Source of the DNA: JBBDSH01 sp040905045 | GTDB lineage: Bacteria > Pseudomonadota > Gammaproteobacteria > Eutrophobiales > Eutrophobiaceae | Assembly: GCA_040905045.1 (NCBI GenBank) | Contig: JBBDSH010000096.1 | Span: 9,118-73,117, forward strand | Reading direction: 5' to 3' | DNA length: 64,000 nt | Position numbers and translations under genes: made by a program | In this document: piece after piece, positions 8,301 through 15,132 of the stretch | How positions within the stretch are numbered: position 1 is the first letter of the stretch | Layout: each line of letters begins with the position of its first letter | Notes under the pieces: generated by a model | Databases searched by the model: none | What the model was told of the DNA's origin: nothing | The model's input: the letters and a program-made list of their open reading frames with translations, nothing else

Positions 8301-9052
8301 GCGCGGTGATCGGTTTCTGGCCCGCCAGCAGTGTCGGCGACGACATCGAGGTGTACGAGGATGTTGAATCGAACAAGCTGAAGACGGTGATTCATACCCT
8401 GCGGCAGCAGTCACAGTTCCGTCAGAACTCGCGCGCGAATCTGGCACTGGCGGATTACATTGCGCCGAAGGAATCCGGTGTCACTGACTGGATCGGCGGC
8501 TTTGCCGTCACCTCCGGGCATGAAGTGGATAAACTGGCGCGCAAGTACGAGGAAAACAACGATGATTACCGCGCCATCATGATCACGGCCCTGGCCGATC
8601 GTTTCGCCGAGGCCTTTGCCGAGCGCATGCACGAGCGGGTTCGCAGGGAGTTCTGGGGTTACGCCCCCGACGAAAAGCTGGACAGCCACGCCCTGATCAA
8701 GGAGAAGTACCAGGGTATCCGTCCCGCGCCGGGTTATCCCGCCTGTCCGGACCATACCGAGAAAGGCATCCTGTTCGATCTGCTGGATGCGGAACAGGCC
8801 ACGGGCATTGAACTGACTGAAAGTTTTGCCATGTGGCCGGCCGCCGCCGTCAGCGGCTATTACTTCTCCCATCCGGAGAGCAAGTATTTCGGCGTCGGCA
8901 AGATCGAACGCGATCAGGTAGAAGACTACGCCGATCGCAAGGGCATGAAACTCCGAGAGATGGAAAAGTGGTTGTCGCCCAACCTGAACTATCAGCCGGG
9001 TAAGGAAGATTCAAAAGACGAGGATGCCGACGACGATCGCAAGGCAGCTTAA
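5303..9052 (+). CDS. metH: Cobalamin-dependent methionine synthase
   Basis: A 1249-residue, four-module enzyme that transfers the methyl of 5-methyl-THF to homocysteine through cobalamin. In order: the homocysteine domain with zinc cysteines C251 (GLNCALGA) and C314/C315 (GGCCGTTPEH); the pterin domain starting FVNIGERTNITGSARF; the cap plus B12 domain with D761-x-H763-x-x-G (GDVHDIGKNIVG), where H763 is the cobalt ligand; and the C-terminal reactivation domain with RPAPGYPACPDHTEK for AdoMet binding. All modules are intact and length is close to E. coli MetH (1227 aa). It forms an operon with metF by a TAATG overlap. Since B12 is required, the cell must make or import cobalamin. Confidence 0.97.
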   Translation: MTDTNENNINELKQKLKDRIVLLDGAMGTMIQNLSLEEADFRGDLLKDHGCELRGNNDALNLSKPDAILNIHRDFLKAGADILKTNTFNSTRIAQADYEMEDQVRDLNRTGAELARKAVDEILAEEPDKPRWIAGVLGPTNRTASISPDVTDPGYRAVTFDDLREAYYEAVEALVEGGVDAILIETIFDTLNAKAAIFAVREYSDEHGIDLPLMISGTITDASGRTLSGQTVEAFWHSVRHAEPLSVGLNCALGAEQLREYVDDLSRIAETNVSCHPNAGLPNEFGEYDESPEHMAGIIADFAKNGLVNIIGGCCGTTPEHIAAIAKAVNDATPRAIPEPEIHCRLSGLEPMIITPDSNFVNIGERTNITGSARFARLIREEDYDTAINVAREQVENGAQIIDVNMDEGMLDSEAAMVKFLNLIAAEPDICKVPIMVDSSKWEVIEAGLKCIQGKSVVNSISMKEGEEEFLQRARLAKRYGAAVVVMAFDEQGQADTLERKTEICERAYKLLIEQAGFAPEDIIFDPNVFAVATGIAEHNDYARAFIEATGWITDNLPHAMVSGGLSNLSFSFRGNNALREAMHSVFLYHAIQRGMTMAIVNAGKLPVYEDVDEELREAIEDVIFNRREDAGERLLEMATTVKDEQEDETEKLEWREKPVNERLEYALVHGIDEYVIEDTTEAHQSANAAIEVVEGPLMDGMNVVGDLFGSGKMFLPQVVKSARVMKKAVAYLEPFIEEEKDDSDKSENAGTVVLATAKGDVHDIGKNIVGVVLRCNNYRVVDLGVMVPAAKIIEAVRKENADVVGVSGLITPSLDEMIHVASELEREGMSLPLLIGGATTSKIHTAVKVAPAYSGPTVYVPDASRSVGVVSKLMSGKSAEFAQSIAEEYQQLRDQRDSQDSKRKKLSIEKARDNRPDYDWSSHETAAPAFTGTKIFEDYDLRELAGYIDWTPFFQTWDLSGTYPRIFEDETVGESARELFDDAQELLEEIIENKWFTPRAVIGFWPASSVGDDIEVYEDVESNKLKTVIHTLRQQSQFRQNSRANLALADYIAPKESGVTDWIGGFAVTSGHEVDKLARKYEENNDDYRAIMITALADRFAEAFAERMHERVRREFWGYAPDEKLDSHALIKEKYQGIRPAPGYPACPDHTEKGILFDLLDAEQATGIELTESFAMWPAAAVSGYYFSHPESKYFGVGKIERDQVEDYADRKGMKLREMEKWLSPNLNYQPGKEDSKDEDADDDRKAA

Positions 9053-9060
9053 AGGCAGCT

Positions 9061-9102
9061 ACAAGGCACAAGGCACAAGGTACAAGGTACAAGGTACAAG
9101 TA
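9061..9102. repeat. Heptamer tandem array (ACAAGGY)
   Basis: Six consecutive 7-bp units: ACAAGGC twice, ACAAGGT three times, then ACAAGTA. It starts 9 bases after the metH stop codon and follows a near-duplication AAGGCAGCTT/AAAGGCAGCT that overlaps the stop. It belongs with the arrays at 16950, 19538, 54794 and 55063. Confidence 0.9.
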
Positions 9103-9120
9103 ACAGCTGAACCCTGGTTG

Positions 9121-9240
9121 TGGGAGTGCCGCCCTCGGCGCGAATAAAATGATTCGCAGCCGGGTGGCCGCTCCCACAATCAGGGTTTGGCATTGGGGTG
9201 AAACGAAGCTCGTAGGAGGCGCGCCCCCGCGCCGAATTAC
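9121..9240. repeat. REP-like units between metH and prmB
   Basis: GTGGGAGTGCCGCCCTCGGC-GCGAAT and the inverse ATTCGCAGCCGGGTGGCC-GCTCCCAC form a hairpin pair (9121-9177). A third unit GTAGGAGGCGCGCCCCCGCG-CCGAATTAC lies at 9212-9240. Downstream there is only the short leader of prmB. Confidence 0.75.
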
Positions 9241-9285
9241 CAGTCACCGATTACGAATCATACCGAATGTGGTTATCATGACCGC

Positions 9286-10179
9286 ATGTCTCAATTCTTT
9301 TCCGACACCCCCGCCGGTCTCATGGACGAACTGGAACGACAATTCCTGGACGCCGACCTTTTTTATGGCCACGGCACCGACAACGCCCGCGACGAGGCGG
9401 CTTACCTGGTGTTGGGCGCCCTGCAGCTGCCTTTCGATGCCGATGAAGACGTACTCAATCAATCCCTGACGGATGAACAATGCGAACGCGTGCGTAACCT
9501 CGCGGCGGAACGCATTCAAACACGCTGGCCGGTCGCCTACCTGATCAACCAGGCCTGGTTCTGCGGCCTGCCGTTTTATGTGGATGAGCGCGTGCTTATA
9601 CCCCGTTCACCCATCGCCGAATTGATCGAGGAGCGATTCATTCCCTGGGCGGATGAAGAGAAGGTTACCCGGATTATGGATATCGGCACCGGCAGCGGTT
9701 GTATCGCCGTCGCCTGCGCCCTGGCTTTCCCCGGCGCCCGTGTCGATGCTGTTGACGTCAGCGAGGAAGCATTGGCCGTGGCGAAGATCAATATCGAACA
9801 GCACGCTGTCGGCGACAGTGTCCGGGTCGTGCAATCGGACATATTCGAAAACCTGCCGGACGAACTCTACGATTTGATCGTCGCCAACCCGCCCTATGTG
9901 GATTTCGGGGAAATGCAGGATCTGCCGGAGGAATACCGTCACGAACCGGGCGAGGTGGCGCTCGCCGCCGGCAGCGACGGTCTGGATATAGTACGGCGTA
10001 TCCTTGCCGGGGCGAGGCAACATCTCAACCCCGGCGGTATCCTGATCGTCGAAGTGGGCAACAGCCGTCAGGCTCTGGAACATGCATTTCCCGATATGCC
10101 GTTTACCTGGCTGGAATTCGAGCGCGGCGGGCAGGGCGTGTTTCTGTTATCAGCCGAACAATTGGATCCTGTTCATTAA
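9286..10179 (+). CDS. prmB: Ribosomal protein L3 N5-glutamine methyltransferase
   Basis: A 297-residue class I SAM-dependent methyltransferase of the HemK/PrmB group. The N-terminal helical domain contains FYGHGTDNARDEAAYLVLGA, typical of PrmB. The SAM site is MDIGTGSGCIAVACALAFPG (about residues 127-146) and the glutamine-binding motif is NPPYVDFGEMQDLP. PrmB methylates a glutamine of ribosomal protein L3. In many gammaproteobacteria prmB lies immediately before aroC; here about 8 kb of unrelated genes separates them. No strong ribosome binding site precedes the ATG. Confidence 0.92.
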   Translation: MSQFFSDTPAGLMDELERQFLDADLFYGHGTDNARDEAAYLVLGALQLPFDADEDVLNQSLTDEQCERVRNLAAERIQTRWPVAYLINQAWFCGLPFYVDERVLIPRSPIAELIEERFIPWADEEKVTRIMDIGTGSGCIAVACALAFPGARVDAVDVSEEALAVAKINIEQHAVGDSVRVVQSDIFENLPDELYDLIVANPPYVDFGEMQDLPEEYRHEPGEVALAAGSDGLDIVRRILAGARQHLNPGGILIVEVGNSRQALEHAFPDMPFTWLEFERGGQGVFLLSAEQLDPVH

Positions 10180-10205
10180 TAAAGCCACAGAGGATCTCAA
10201 CAGTT

Positions 10206-10358
10206 GTAGCCCGAATGCAGGCCGGAGAGCCTGTGCCGGCATGTAGTAAGCCGGTACCGGAATCCGGGTTACGGTCTTTTCCAGTGGCTTCTCGTGGTTA
10301 TCGTGAACCATATGCTCCTGTTGGTTTCCCGGATTCCGCTTCGCTACATCCGGGCTAC
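10206..10358. repeat. Inverted pair of GTAGCCCG-class repeats
   Basis: GTAGCCCGAATGCAGGCCGG and CCGGAATCCGGGTTACGG on the left face an inverted unit CCCGGATTCCGCTTCGCTAC-ATCCGGGCTAC on the right. This fills the first half of the gap between prmB and the first quinoprotein; no gene is seen there. Confidence 0.8.
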
Positions 10359-10364
10359 TGAGTT

Positions 10365-10452
10365 TTATAAGCCACAGAGGATCACAGAGAAGCACAGAGT
10401 AAGATGAACTTCTGTTTTCTCGGTGTCCCTCTGTGATCCTCTGTGGCTTATA
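10365..10452. repeat. Nonamer-periodic inverted repeat, CACAGAG class
   Basis: TTATAAGCCACAGAGGATCA-CAGAG is mirrored by its exact inverse ending at 10452, a 25-bp perfect arm pair. Inside, the arm repeats about every 9 bp (CCACAGAGG, ATCACAGAG, AAGCACAGA). A partial single copy begins near 10183 (GCCACAGAGGATCTC). Confidence 0.9.
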
Positions 10453-10597
10453 AAAATGCTGTTTAATAACCGGCGATGTCGGGCTATAGTACGGGAAAAG
10501 CCCGATTCCGGCGTCATTAATAAACATGGCAAGAAATCAATAATCGACCAAACCAGCTACCATTGCCCGGCTGTTCCGGGAAACCAGAGGGGAATCC

Positions 10598-12331
10598 ATG
10601 AAGTTCGTTAAAAGCTGCGCCGTTTTTGTCCTGTTCTCAACCGTTTTCAATCTTCCAGTCTTCGCCGATACAACCTCGCCGGTAACGGATACCATGCTCC
10701 AGAACCCGGATCCCGGCGACTGGCTCATGTGGCGTCGTACCCTGAACAGCTGGGGCTACAGTCCGCTGGAACAGGTGAACCGCGATAATGTGGATCAACT
10801 GGCTCTGGTCTGGGCGCGGCCCCTGAGCGAGGGCATACAGGAAGGCACGCCGCTGGTACATGAAGGCATTATGTACATGCCCAATCCACTCGATATCGTG
10901 CAGGCAATCCGGGCCGACACCGGCGACGTGCTCTGGCAATACCGGCGCAAACTGCCCGATGACCTCCGCGTTCCCTTTCCTTCCATCAACCGCAACATCG
11001 CCATCCATGGCAACCTGATCATCGACACCAGCGCCGATGATTACGTCTATGCACTGGACAAGGATGCCGGCAAGCTGGTGTGGGAGACGCAGATACTGGA
11101 TTACCGCGAACACCCGGCCCAGCAGACCTCGGGTCCCATCATTGCGAACGGCAAGGTCATCAGCGGCCGCGGCTGCGAACCCAGGGGCGGGCCGGAATCG
11201 TGCGTCATCACCGCCCATGACGCCGAAACCGGTGAGGAACTCTGGCGCACGCCCACGATTGAGAAGCCGGGAGGAAAAAATGACAGCTGGGGCGGTATTC
11301 CTTATGAAGAACGTCTGCATGTGGGCACCTGGCTGGTGCCTTCCTATGACCCGGAACTGAATCTGATCTATTTCGGTACTTCTGTTACATCTCCGGCGCC
11401 GAAATTCATGCTCGGCGGTAATGACAACAAATACCTGTATCACAATTCCACCCTGGCGCTGAACGCGGATACCGGCGGGATTGTCTGGTATTACCAGCAT
11501 CTGGTGGATCACTGGGATCTGGATCACGCCTTCGAGCGCTTGCTTATCGACACGGTAGTGGCGCCGGATGAAGACGAGGTGACCTGGATCAACCCGAACC
11601 TTAAGCCCGGTGAAAAACGTAAGGTGGTCACCGGTGTGCCCGGCAAGAACGGCGTGGTCTATACCCTGGATCGCAAGACCGGTGAATTCCTCTGGGCGCG
11701 CCCCACCATCTACCAGAATGTTCTTAAGGATATTGATACCGCCACTGGTGAGGCGATGGTAAATCCGGAAGTGCTCTTTCACGAGCAGGGAGATGTAAAG
11801 GATATCTGTCCCAGCGGTCATGGCGGCAAGAACTGGCCGGCGGGTTCCTACAGCCCGAAGACCGGTGCCATGTATATGCCCATGCAGAATACCTGCAGCA
11901 CCATTACCGTGGTGCCGGATGCATCGAGCGTCGAATCCGTTTATGGATTCAGTGCGCGGCCGATGATCGCGCCGGGGAAAAAGAATGTGGGTGCCATACA
12001 TTCCATTTCCGTGGAGACCGGCAAGACACTGTGGAAATACGAGCAGCGTGCGGCGACCACGTCATTGCTGGCGACCGCCGGCGGACTGCTGTTCAGTGGT
12101 GACGTCAACGGCCGCTTCCGCGCCCACGATCAGAAGACCGGTAAAATAATATGGGAAGTCAATCTCGGTTCCCAGGTGACCGGTTATCCCGTTACCTACA
12201 GGGTGGGTGGCAGGCAGTATGTGGCCGTGAGCACCGGCTCCGCCTGGTCCACCAGCGGCCTGCTCGGCCTCACCCCGGAATTGCGTTCCAGTAATGCGAA
12301 TATGCTTTTTGTTTTCGCCTTACCGCGCTGA
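10598..12331 (+). CDS. Periplasmic PQQ-dependent dehydrogenase (quinoprotein, type I)
   Basis: A 577-residue secreted eight-bladed propeller enzyme that would oxidise an alcohol or related substrate and pass electrons to a cytochrome c. A signal peptide (about residues 1-23, ending LPVFA) precedes MWRRTLNSWGYSPLEQVNRD, a quinoprotein start pattern. PQQ-propeller tryptophan motifs recur (TGDVLWQY, AGKLVWET, TGEELWRT, TGGIVWYY, TGEFLWAR, TGKTLWKY, TGKIIWEV). The catalytic region reads YQHLVDHWDLDH with presumed base D307 and a second aspartate D309. The two vicinal cysteines of methanol dehydrogenases are absent; instead C198-C208-like cysteines sit in GRGCEPRGGPESC. The ribosome binding site GAGGGGA is 5-7 bases upstream of the ATG. 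No PQQ biosynthesis genes are in the window. The substrate cannot be predicted. Confidence 0.9.
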   Translation: MKFVKSCAVFVLFSTVFNLPVFADTTSPVTDTMLQNPDPGDWLMWRRTLNSWGYSPLEQVNRDNVDQLALVWARPLSEGIQEGTPLVHEGIMYMPNPLDIVQAIRADTGDVLWQYRRKLPDDLRVPFPSINRNIAIHGNLIIDTSADDYVYALDKDAGKLVWETQILDYREHPAQQTSGPIIANGKVISGRGCEPRGGPESCVITAHDAETGEELWRTPTIEKPGGKNDSWGGIPYEERLHVGTWLVPSYDPELNLIYFGTSVTSPAPKFMLGGNDNKYLYHNSTLALNADTGGIVWYYQHLVDHWDLDHAFERLLIDTVVAPDEDEVTWINPNLKPGEKRKVVTGVPGKNGVVYTLDRKTGEFLWARPTIYQNVLKDIDTATGEAMVNPEVLFHEQGDVKDICPSGHGGKNWPAGSYSPKTGAMYMPMQNTCSTITVVPDASSVESVYGFSARPMIAPGKKNVGAIHSISVETGKTLWKYEQRAATTSLLATAGGLLFSGDVNGRFRAHDQKTGKIIWEVNLGSQVTGYPVTYRVGGRQYVAVSTGSAWSTSGLLGLTPELRSSNANMLFVFALPR

Positions 12332-12348
12332 ATAATTGTTCACAGTTC

Positions 12349-12456
12349 GTGCACAGACCGGGAACATATAAGCAGACCGTATGCGGCAAGGATGCCGCAT
12401 TCGAGCTACACGGATGTATTTACCGCGTGTCTGCGTTATGTTCCCGGTTTGTGCAC
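12349..12456. repeat. 108-bp nested inverted repeat between the two quinoprotein genes
   Basis: The arm at 12349-12377 (GTGCACAGACCGGGAACATA...) is mirrored at 12429-12456 (...TATGTTCCCGGTTTGTGCAC) with few mismatches over about 28 bp. Between them sits a second hairpin, ATGCGGCA-AGGA-TGCCGCAT. It is either an attenuator/processing structure between the quinoprotein genes or a miniature mobile element. No coding potential is seen. Confidence 0.8.
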
Positions 12457-12485
12457 CGATTGATAACGGCTATATAGAGGCAAGC

Positions 12486-12512
12486 ATGAATCCAATACAA
12501 ACCGCGGAATGA
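12486..12512 (+). CDS. Possible 8-residue leader peptide ahead of the second quinoprotein
   Basis: ATG-AAT-CCA-ATA-CAA-ACC-GCG-GAA-TGA encodes MNPIQTAE. It has a better ribosome binding site (AGAGG, five bases upstream) than the quinoprotein start, and its TGA overlaps that ATG (ATGA). It could couple translation of the downstream gene. It is short enough to be chance. Confidence 0.25.
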   Translation: MNPIQTAE

Positions 12513-14668
12513 TCATGAAAGCAATATATAAATTCGTACCAACAGTCTTGCTATTTGGATTGTCTGGCGTACCTCTGCAGTCGGCTGCACAAACCGGCCC
12601 GATTTATACTGACGCCCAGGCTAAGCAGGGCAAACAGGCCTATGATCGCAACTGCGCCGCCTGCCACGGTCCGGAACTGGACGGCGGGACACTGGGCCCG
12701 GCCCTGAAAGGGGAGACCTTCGAGGGCCGCTGGGCCGGCAAGTCCCTGGCCGATCTGTTCCATTACATCAAGAACAACATGCCGCCGACCAATCCAGGCA
12801 GTCTCAGTAATGGCGAGACAACCAACCTGCTGGCCTACATTCTCGGACATAACGATGTCGGCAGCGGCGATCAGCCATTGCCGAATACCTACGAAGGTCT
12901 GACTGGATTAAGAATGCCCGGTGACGCCCTGTCGGAACAGGAACGCATGCGTCTTGGACCCGGCGGCCCCGTCAGTCCCAATGCGCAAATGCCGGACTGG
13001 CCGACCCATGCCAATCCGCTGGAAGACTACACCTCCGTTACCGATGAGATGCTCAATAATCCGCCGGCGGAAACCTGGCCCAGCTGGCGCCGTTCCCTGG
13101 ACGGCACGGGCTTCAGCCCGCTGGATGGGATCAACAGCGACAATGCCGGGCAATTGCAACTGGACTGGTCCATGACGCTGCCGCCGGGACCCAATGAATC
13201 GACGCCGCTGTATCACAACGGTGTATTGTTCGTGCACAGCTTCGGCGACAACGTCCAGGCGTTTGACGCCGTTACCGGCAATCAGCTCTGGCATTATCGC
13301 CGGCAACTGCCCGATGCCGCGCCGCCGACGTTCAAGAAATCCATTGCGCTTTATGGTGACAAGGTTTATTTCGGCACCTCCGATCTCAATGTGGTAGCGC
13401 TGGACGCAAAAACCGGTTCGGTGATCTGGGATCGGCCGGTGGCGGAACTGGACAAGGGCTTTGACATTACCGGTGGCCCCCTTGTGGTCCGGGGCAGGGT
13501 CATGATCGGCATCGCCGGCACCGCCGGCGGACCGGGCGGCGGCTACATTGTCGCCCTGGATTCGGAAACCGGCAAGGAAGCCTGGCGTTTCTACAGTATT
13601 GCCCGGCCCGGCGAACACGGCGGCAATTCCTGGAACGATCTGCCTCTGGAAAAACGCACCGGCGGATCGGTCTGGGTGCCCGGCAGTTATGATGAGGAAA
13701 CCAACCTGGCGTTTTTCGGCCCCGGGCCCACCTACGATACCGCGCCTTTGCGCGATCAGGCGGACAAGCCGGGTGTGAGTAATGACGCCCTCTATACCAA
13801 TGCCACCCTGGCCATCGATCCGGAGACGGGCGAGCTGGTCTGGTATTATCAGCACCTGGCCAACGATCAATGGGACATGGATTTCGCCTTTCAGCGGCAC
13901 CCGCTCGATTTGACGGTGGACGGCGAGGAACGGCATGTCATTCTGACCGGCAACAAGGCGGGCGTTTACGACGCCCTGGACGCGGACACCGGTGAATACC
14001 TGTTTTCCTTCGATCTGGGTATCCAGAATTTCATTACCGACATCGATCCGGAAACGGGCGAGAAGACCGTGGACAGGAAACTGGTACCCGGTGGCGAGAA
14101 CCTGGGCCGGACCCTGACCATCTGCCCCCATGCCGGCGGCGGCAAGAACTGGATACCCGATGCCGTCAATCCGCATACCAATACAATATTCATTCCGCTG
14201 TCGGAAACCTGCATGGATCTGATCCCGGTGAACAAGGGCGAGACTGCACTTATGTCCGGCGGTTTCCGTTTTACCATCCGTGAAGTACCGGGCTCGGATG
14301 GCCGTTTCGGCCGCATACAGGCTGTCGATCTGACCACCGGGCAAACCGTCTGGCAGGCGCGTGAACGCCCGGCACCGTCCACCGGCATCCTGGCCACGGC
14401 GGGCAATCTTATTTTCGCCGGCTTCCTGGATCGATCCTTTGCCGCCTACGATCAGACTACCGGCGAACGCCTGTGGCATCGGGTATTGACCGATGTGCCC
14501 AGCGCCGCCCCGATTACTTATGCCATTGACGGCAAACAGTATGTGGCAGTGGTGGTCGGTTACGGCAGTCATTGGAGCGTCACCGAGGCCATACTGACGC
14601 CGGAAATCACACTGCCGGTATCGCGCAGTTCGTCCATCTGGGTCTTTTCACTGCCGGATGGCGAGTAA
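12509..14668 (+). CDS. Quinohemoprotein dehydrogenase with N-terminal cytochrome c domain
   Basis: A 719-residue periplasmic protein. After a signal peptide (to about residue 27, LQSAAQ) comes a class I cytochrome c domain with C49-A-A-C52-H53 and a likely Met ligand in IKNNMPPTNPG near residue 92. A linker leads to a PQQ propeller from about residue 180 (WPSWRRSLDGTGFSPLDGIN). The catalytic region is WYYQHLANDQWDMDF, with D456 as presumed base and D458 two residues on. Known quinohemoprotein alcohol dehydrogenases carry the heme domain at the C-terminus, so this order is reversed. It appears to be a paralogue of the neighbouring quinoprotein but lacks its cysteine pair. A second ATG at 12515 is an equally possible start; the ribosome binding site is weak. 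Confidence 0.9.
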   Translation: MIMKAIYKFVPTVLLFGLSGVPLQSAAQTGPIYTDAQAKQGKQAYDRNCAACHGPELDGGTLGPALKGETFEGRWAGKSLADLFHYIKNNMPPTNPGSLSNGETTNLLAYILGHNDVGSGDQPLPNTYEGLTGLRMPGDALSEQERMRLGPGGPVSPNAQMPDWPTHANPLEDYTSVTDEMLNNPPAETWPSWRRSLDGTGFSPLDGINSDNAGQLQLDWSMTLPPGPNESTPLYHNGVLFVHSFGDNVQAFDAVTGNQLWHYRRQLPDAAPPTFKKSIALYGDKVYFGTSDLNVVALDAKTGSVIWDRPVAELDKGFDITGGPLVVRGRVMIGIAGTAGGPGGGYIVALDSETGKEAWRFYSIARPGEHGGNSWNDLPLEKRTGGSVWVPGSYDEETNLAFFGPGPTYDTAPLRDQADKPGVSNDALYTNATLAIDPETGELVWYYQHLANDQWDMDFAFQRHPLDLTVDGEERHVILTGNKAGVYDALDADTGEYLFSFDLGIQNFITDIDPETGEKTVDRKLVPGGENLGRTLTICPHAGGGKNWIPDAVNPHTNTIFIPLSETCMDLIPVNKGETALMSGGFRFTIREVPGSDGRFGRIQAVDLTTGQTVWQARERPAPSTGILATAGNLIFAGFLDRSFAAYDQTTGERLWHRVLTDVPSAAPITYAIDGKQYVAVVVGYGSHWSVTEAILTPEITLPVSRSSSIWVFSLPDGE

Positions 14669-14675
14669 GAAACCT

Positions 14676-14809
14676 GTAGCCCGGATGCAGCGAAGCGTAA
14701 TCCGGGAAGAACGAATCATCGGATGCATTGAATCCCGGATTCCGGCCTTCATCCGGGCTACGGGGTGGTGATAGGCGGTAGCCCGGATGGAGCGTAGCGC
14801 AATCCGGGG
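14676..14809. repeat. Three GTAGCCCGGATG-class repeat units
   Basis: Direct units GTAGCCCGGATGCAGCGAAG (14676) and GTAGCCCGGATGGAGCGTAG (14779) flank an inverted unit AATCCCGGATTCCGG...CCGGGCTAC. They follow the second quinoprotein gene. With the two repeats below they fill the gap before soxC, in which no gene is seen. Confidence 0.8.
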
Positions 14810-14845
14810 AATATGTTCTCGGAATGAATCGCCTGAAAAATTCCG

Positions 14846-14924
14846 GATCTCGCAAAGATCGCCAAGAACGCCAAGAGAACAGAAGTTGATATATTGCTTT
14901 GCGATCTTTGCGCCCTTTGCGAGA
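14846..14924. repeat. Nonamer-periodic inverted repeat, CGCAAAG class
   Basis: GATCTCGCAAAGATCGCCAA-GAACGCCAAG on the left, and CTTTGCGATCTTTGCGCCCT-TTGCGAGA on the right. The internal spacing of the CGC-AAG core is 9 bp. Confidence 0.85.
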
Positions 14925-14992
14925 GTTCAATAACCTTTCAACCCTGGCAAGAAAGCAGGGAAACACACGGCCATGGATCCACTTCAATATCC

Positions 14993-15065
14993 GCCACTGA
15001 GGATCACAGAGGAACACAGAGTATACGGATCCGTTTTTCTCTGTGATCTCTGTGCCCTCTGTGGC
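14993..15065. repeat. Nonamer-periodic inverted repeat, CACAGAG class
   Basis: GCCACTGAGGATCACAGAGG-AACACAGAG and its inverse CTCTGTGATCTCTGTGCC-CTCTGTGGC. It is a second copy of the element at 10365-10452, with diverged centre. Confidence 0.85.
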
Positions 15066-15132
15066 AAAGATCAAGTTTCGTTATGCCAGTGAGTCATCTA
15101 TAGTGATTGCAACCGGATGACCGATTCCGCCC

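Noticed and set aside
6173..8395. A 740-codon open frame on the minus strand opposite metH
   Set aside because: It mirrors metH codon bias, has His/Asp/Gly-rich composition with no domain, and metH is an essentially perfect match to its family over the same bases.
12908..14572. Long minus-strand frame opposite the second quinoprotein (also 10637-12001 opposite the first)
   Set aside because: Antisense shadows of GC-rich coding sequence; no signal for start, motif or family.
10598..14668. Calling the quinoproteins methanol dehydrogenase (MxaF/XoxF)
   Set aside because: The vicinal Cys-Cys and surrounding methanol dehydrogenase segments are absent, and one protein is fused to a cytochrome; only the general quinoprotein dehydrogenase class is supported.
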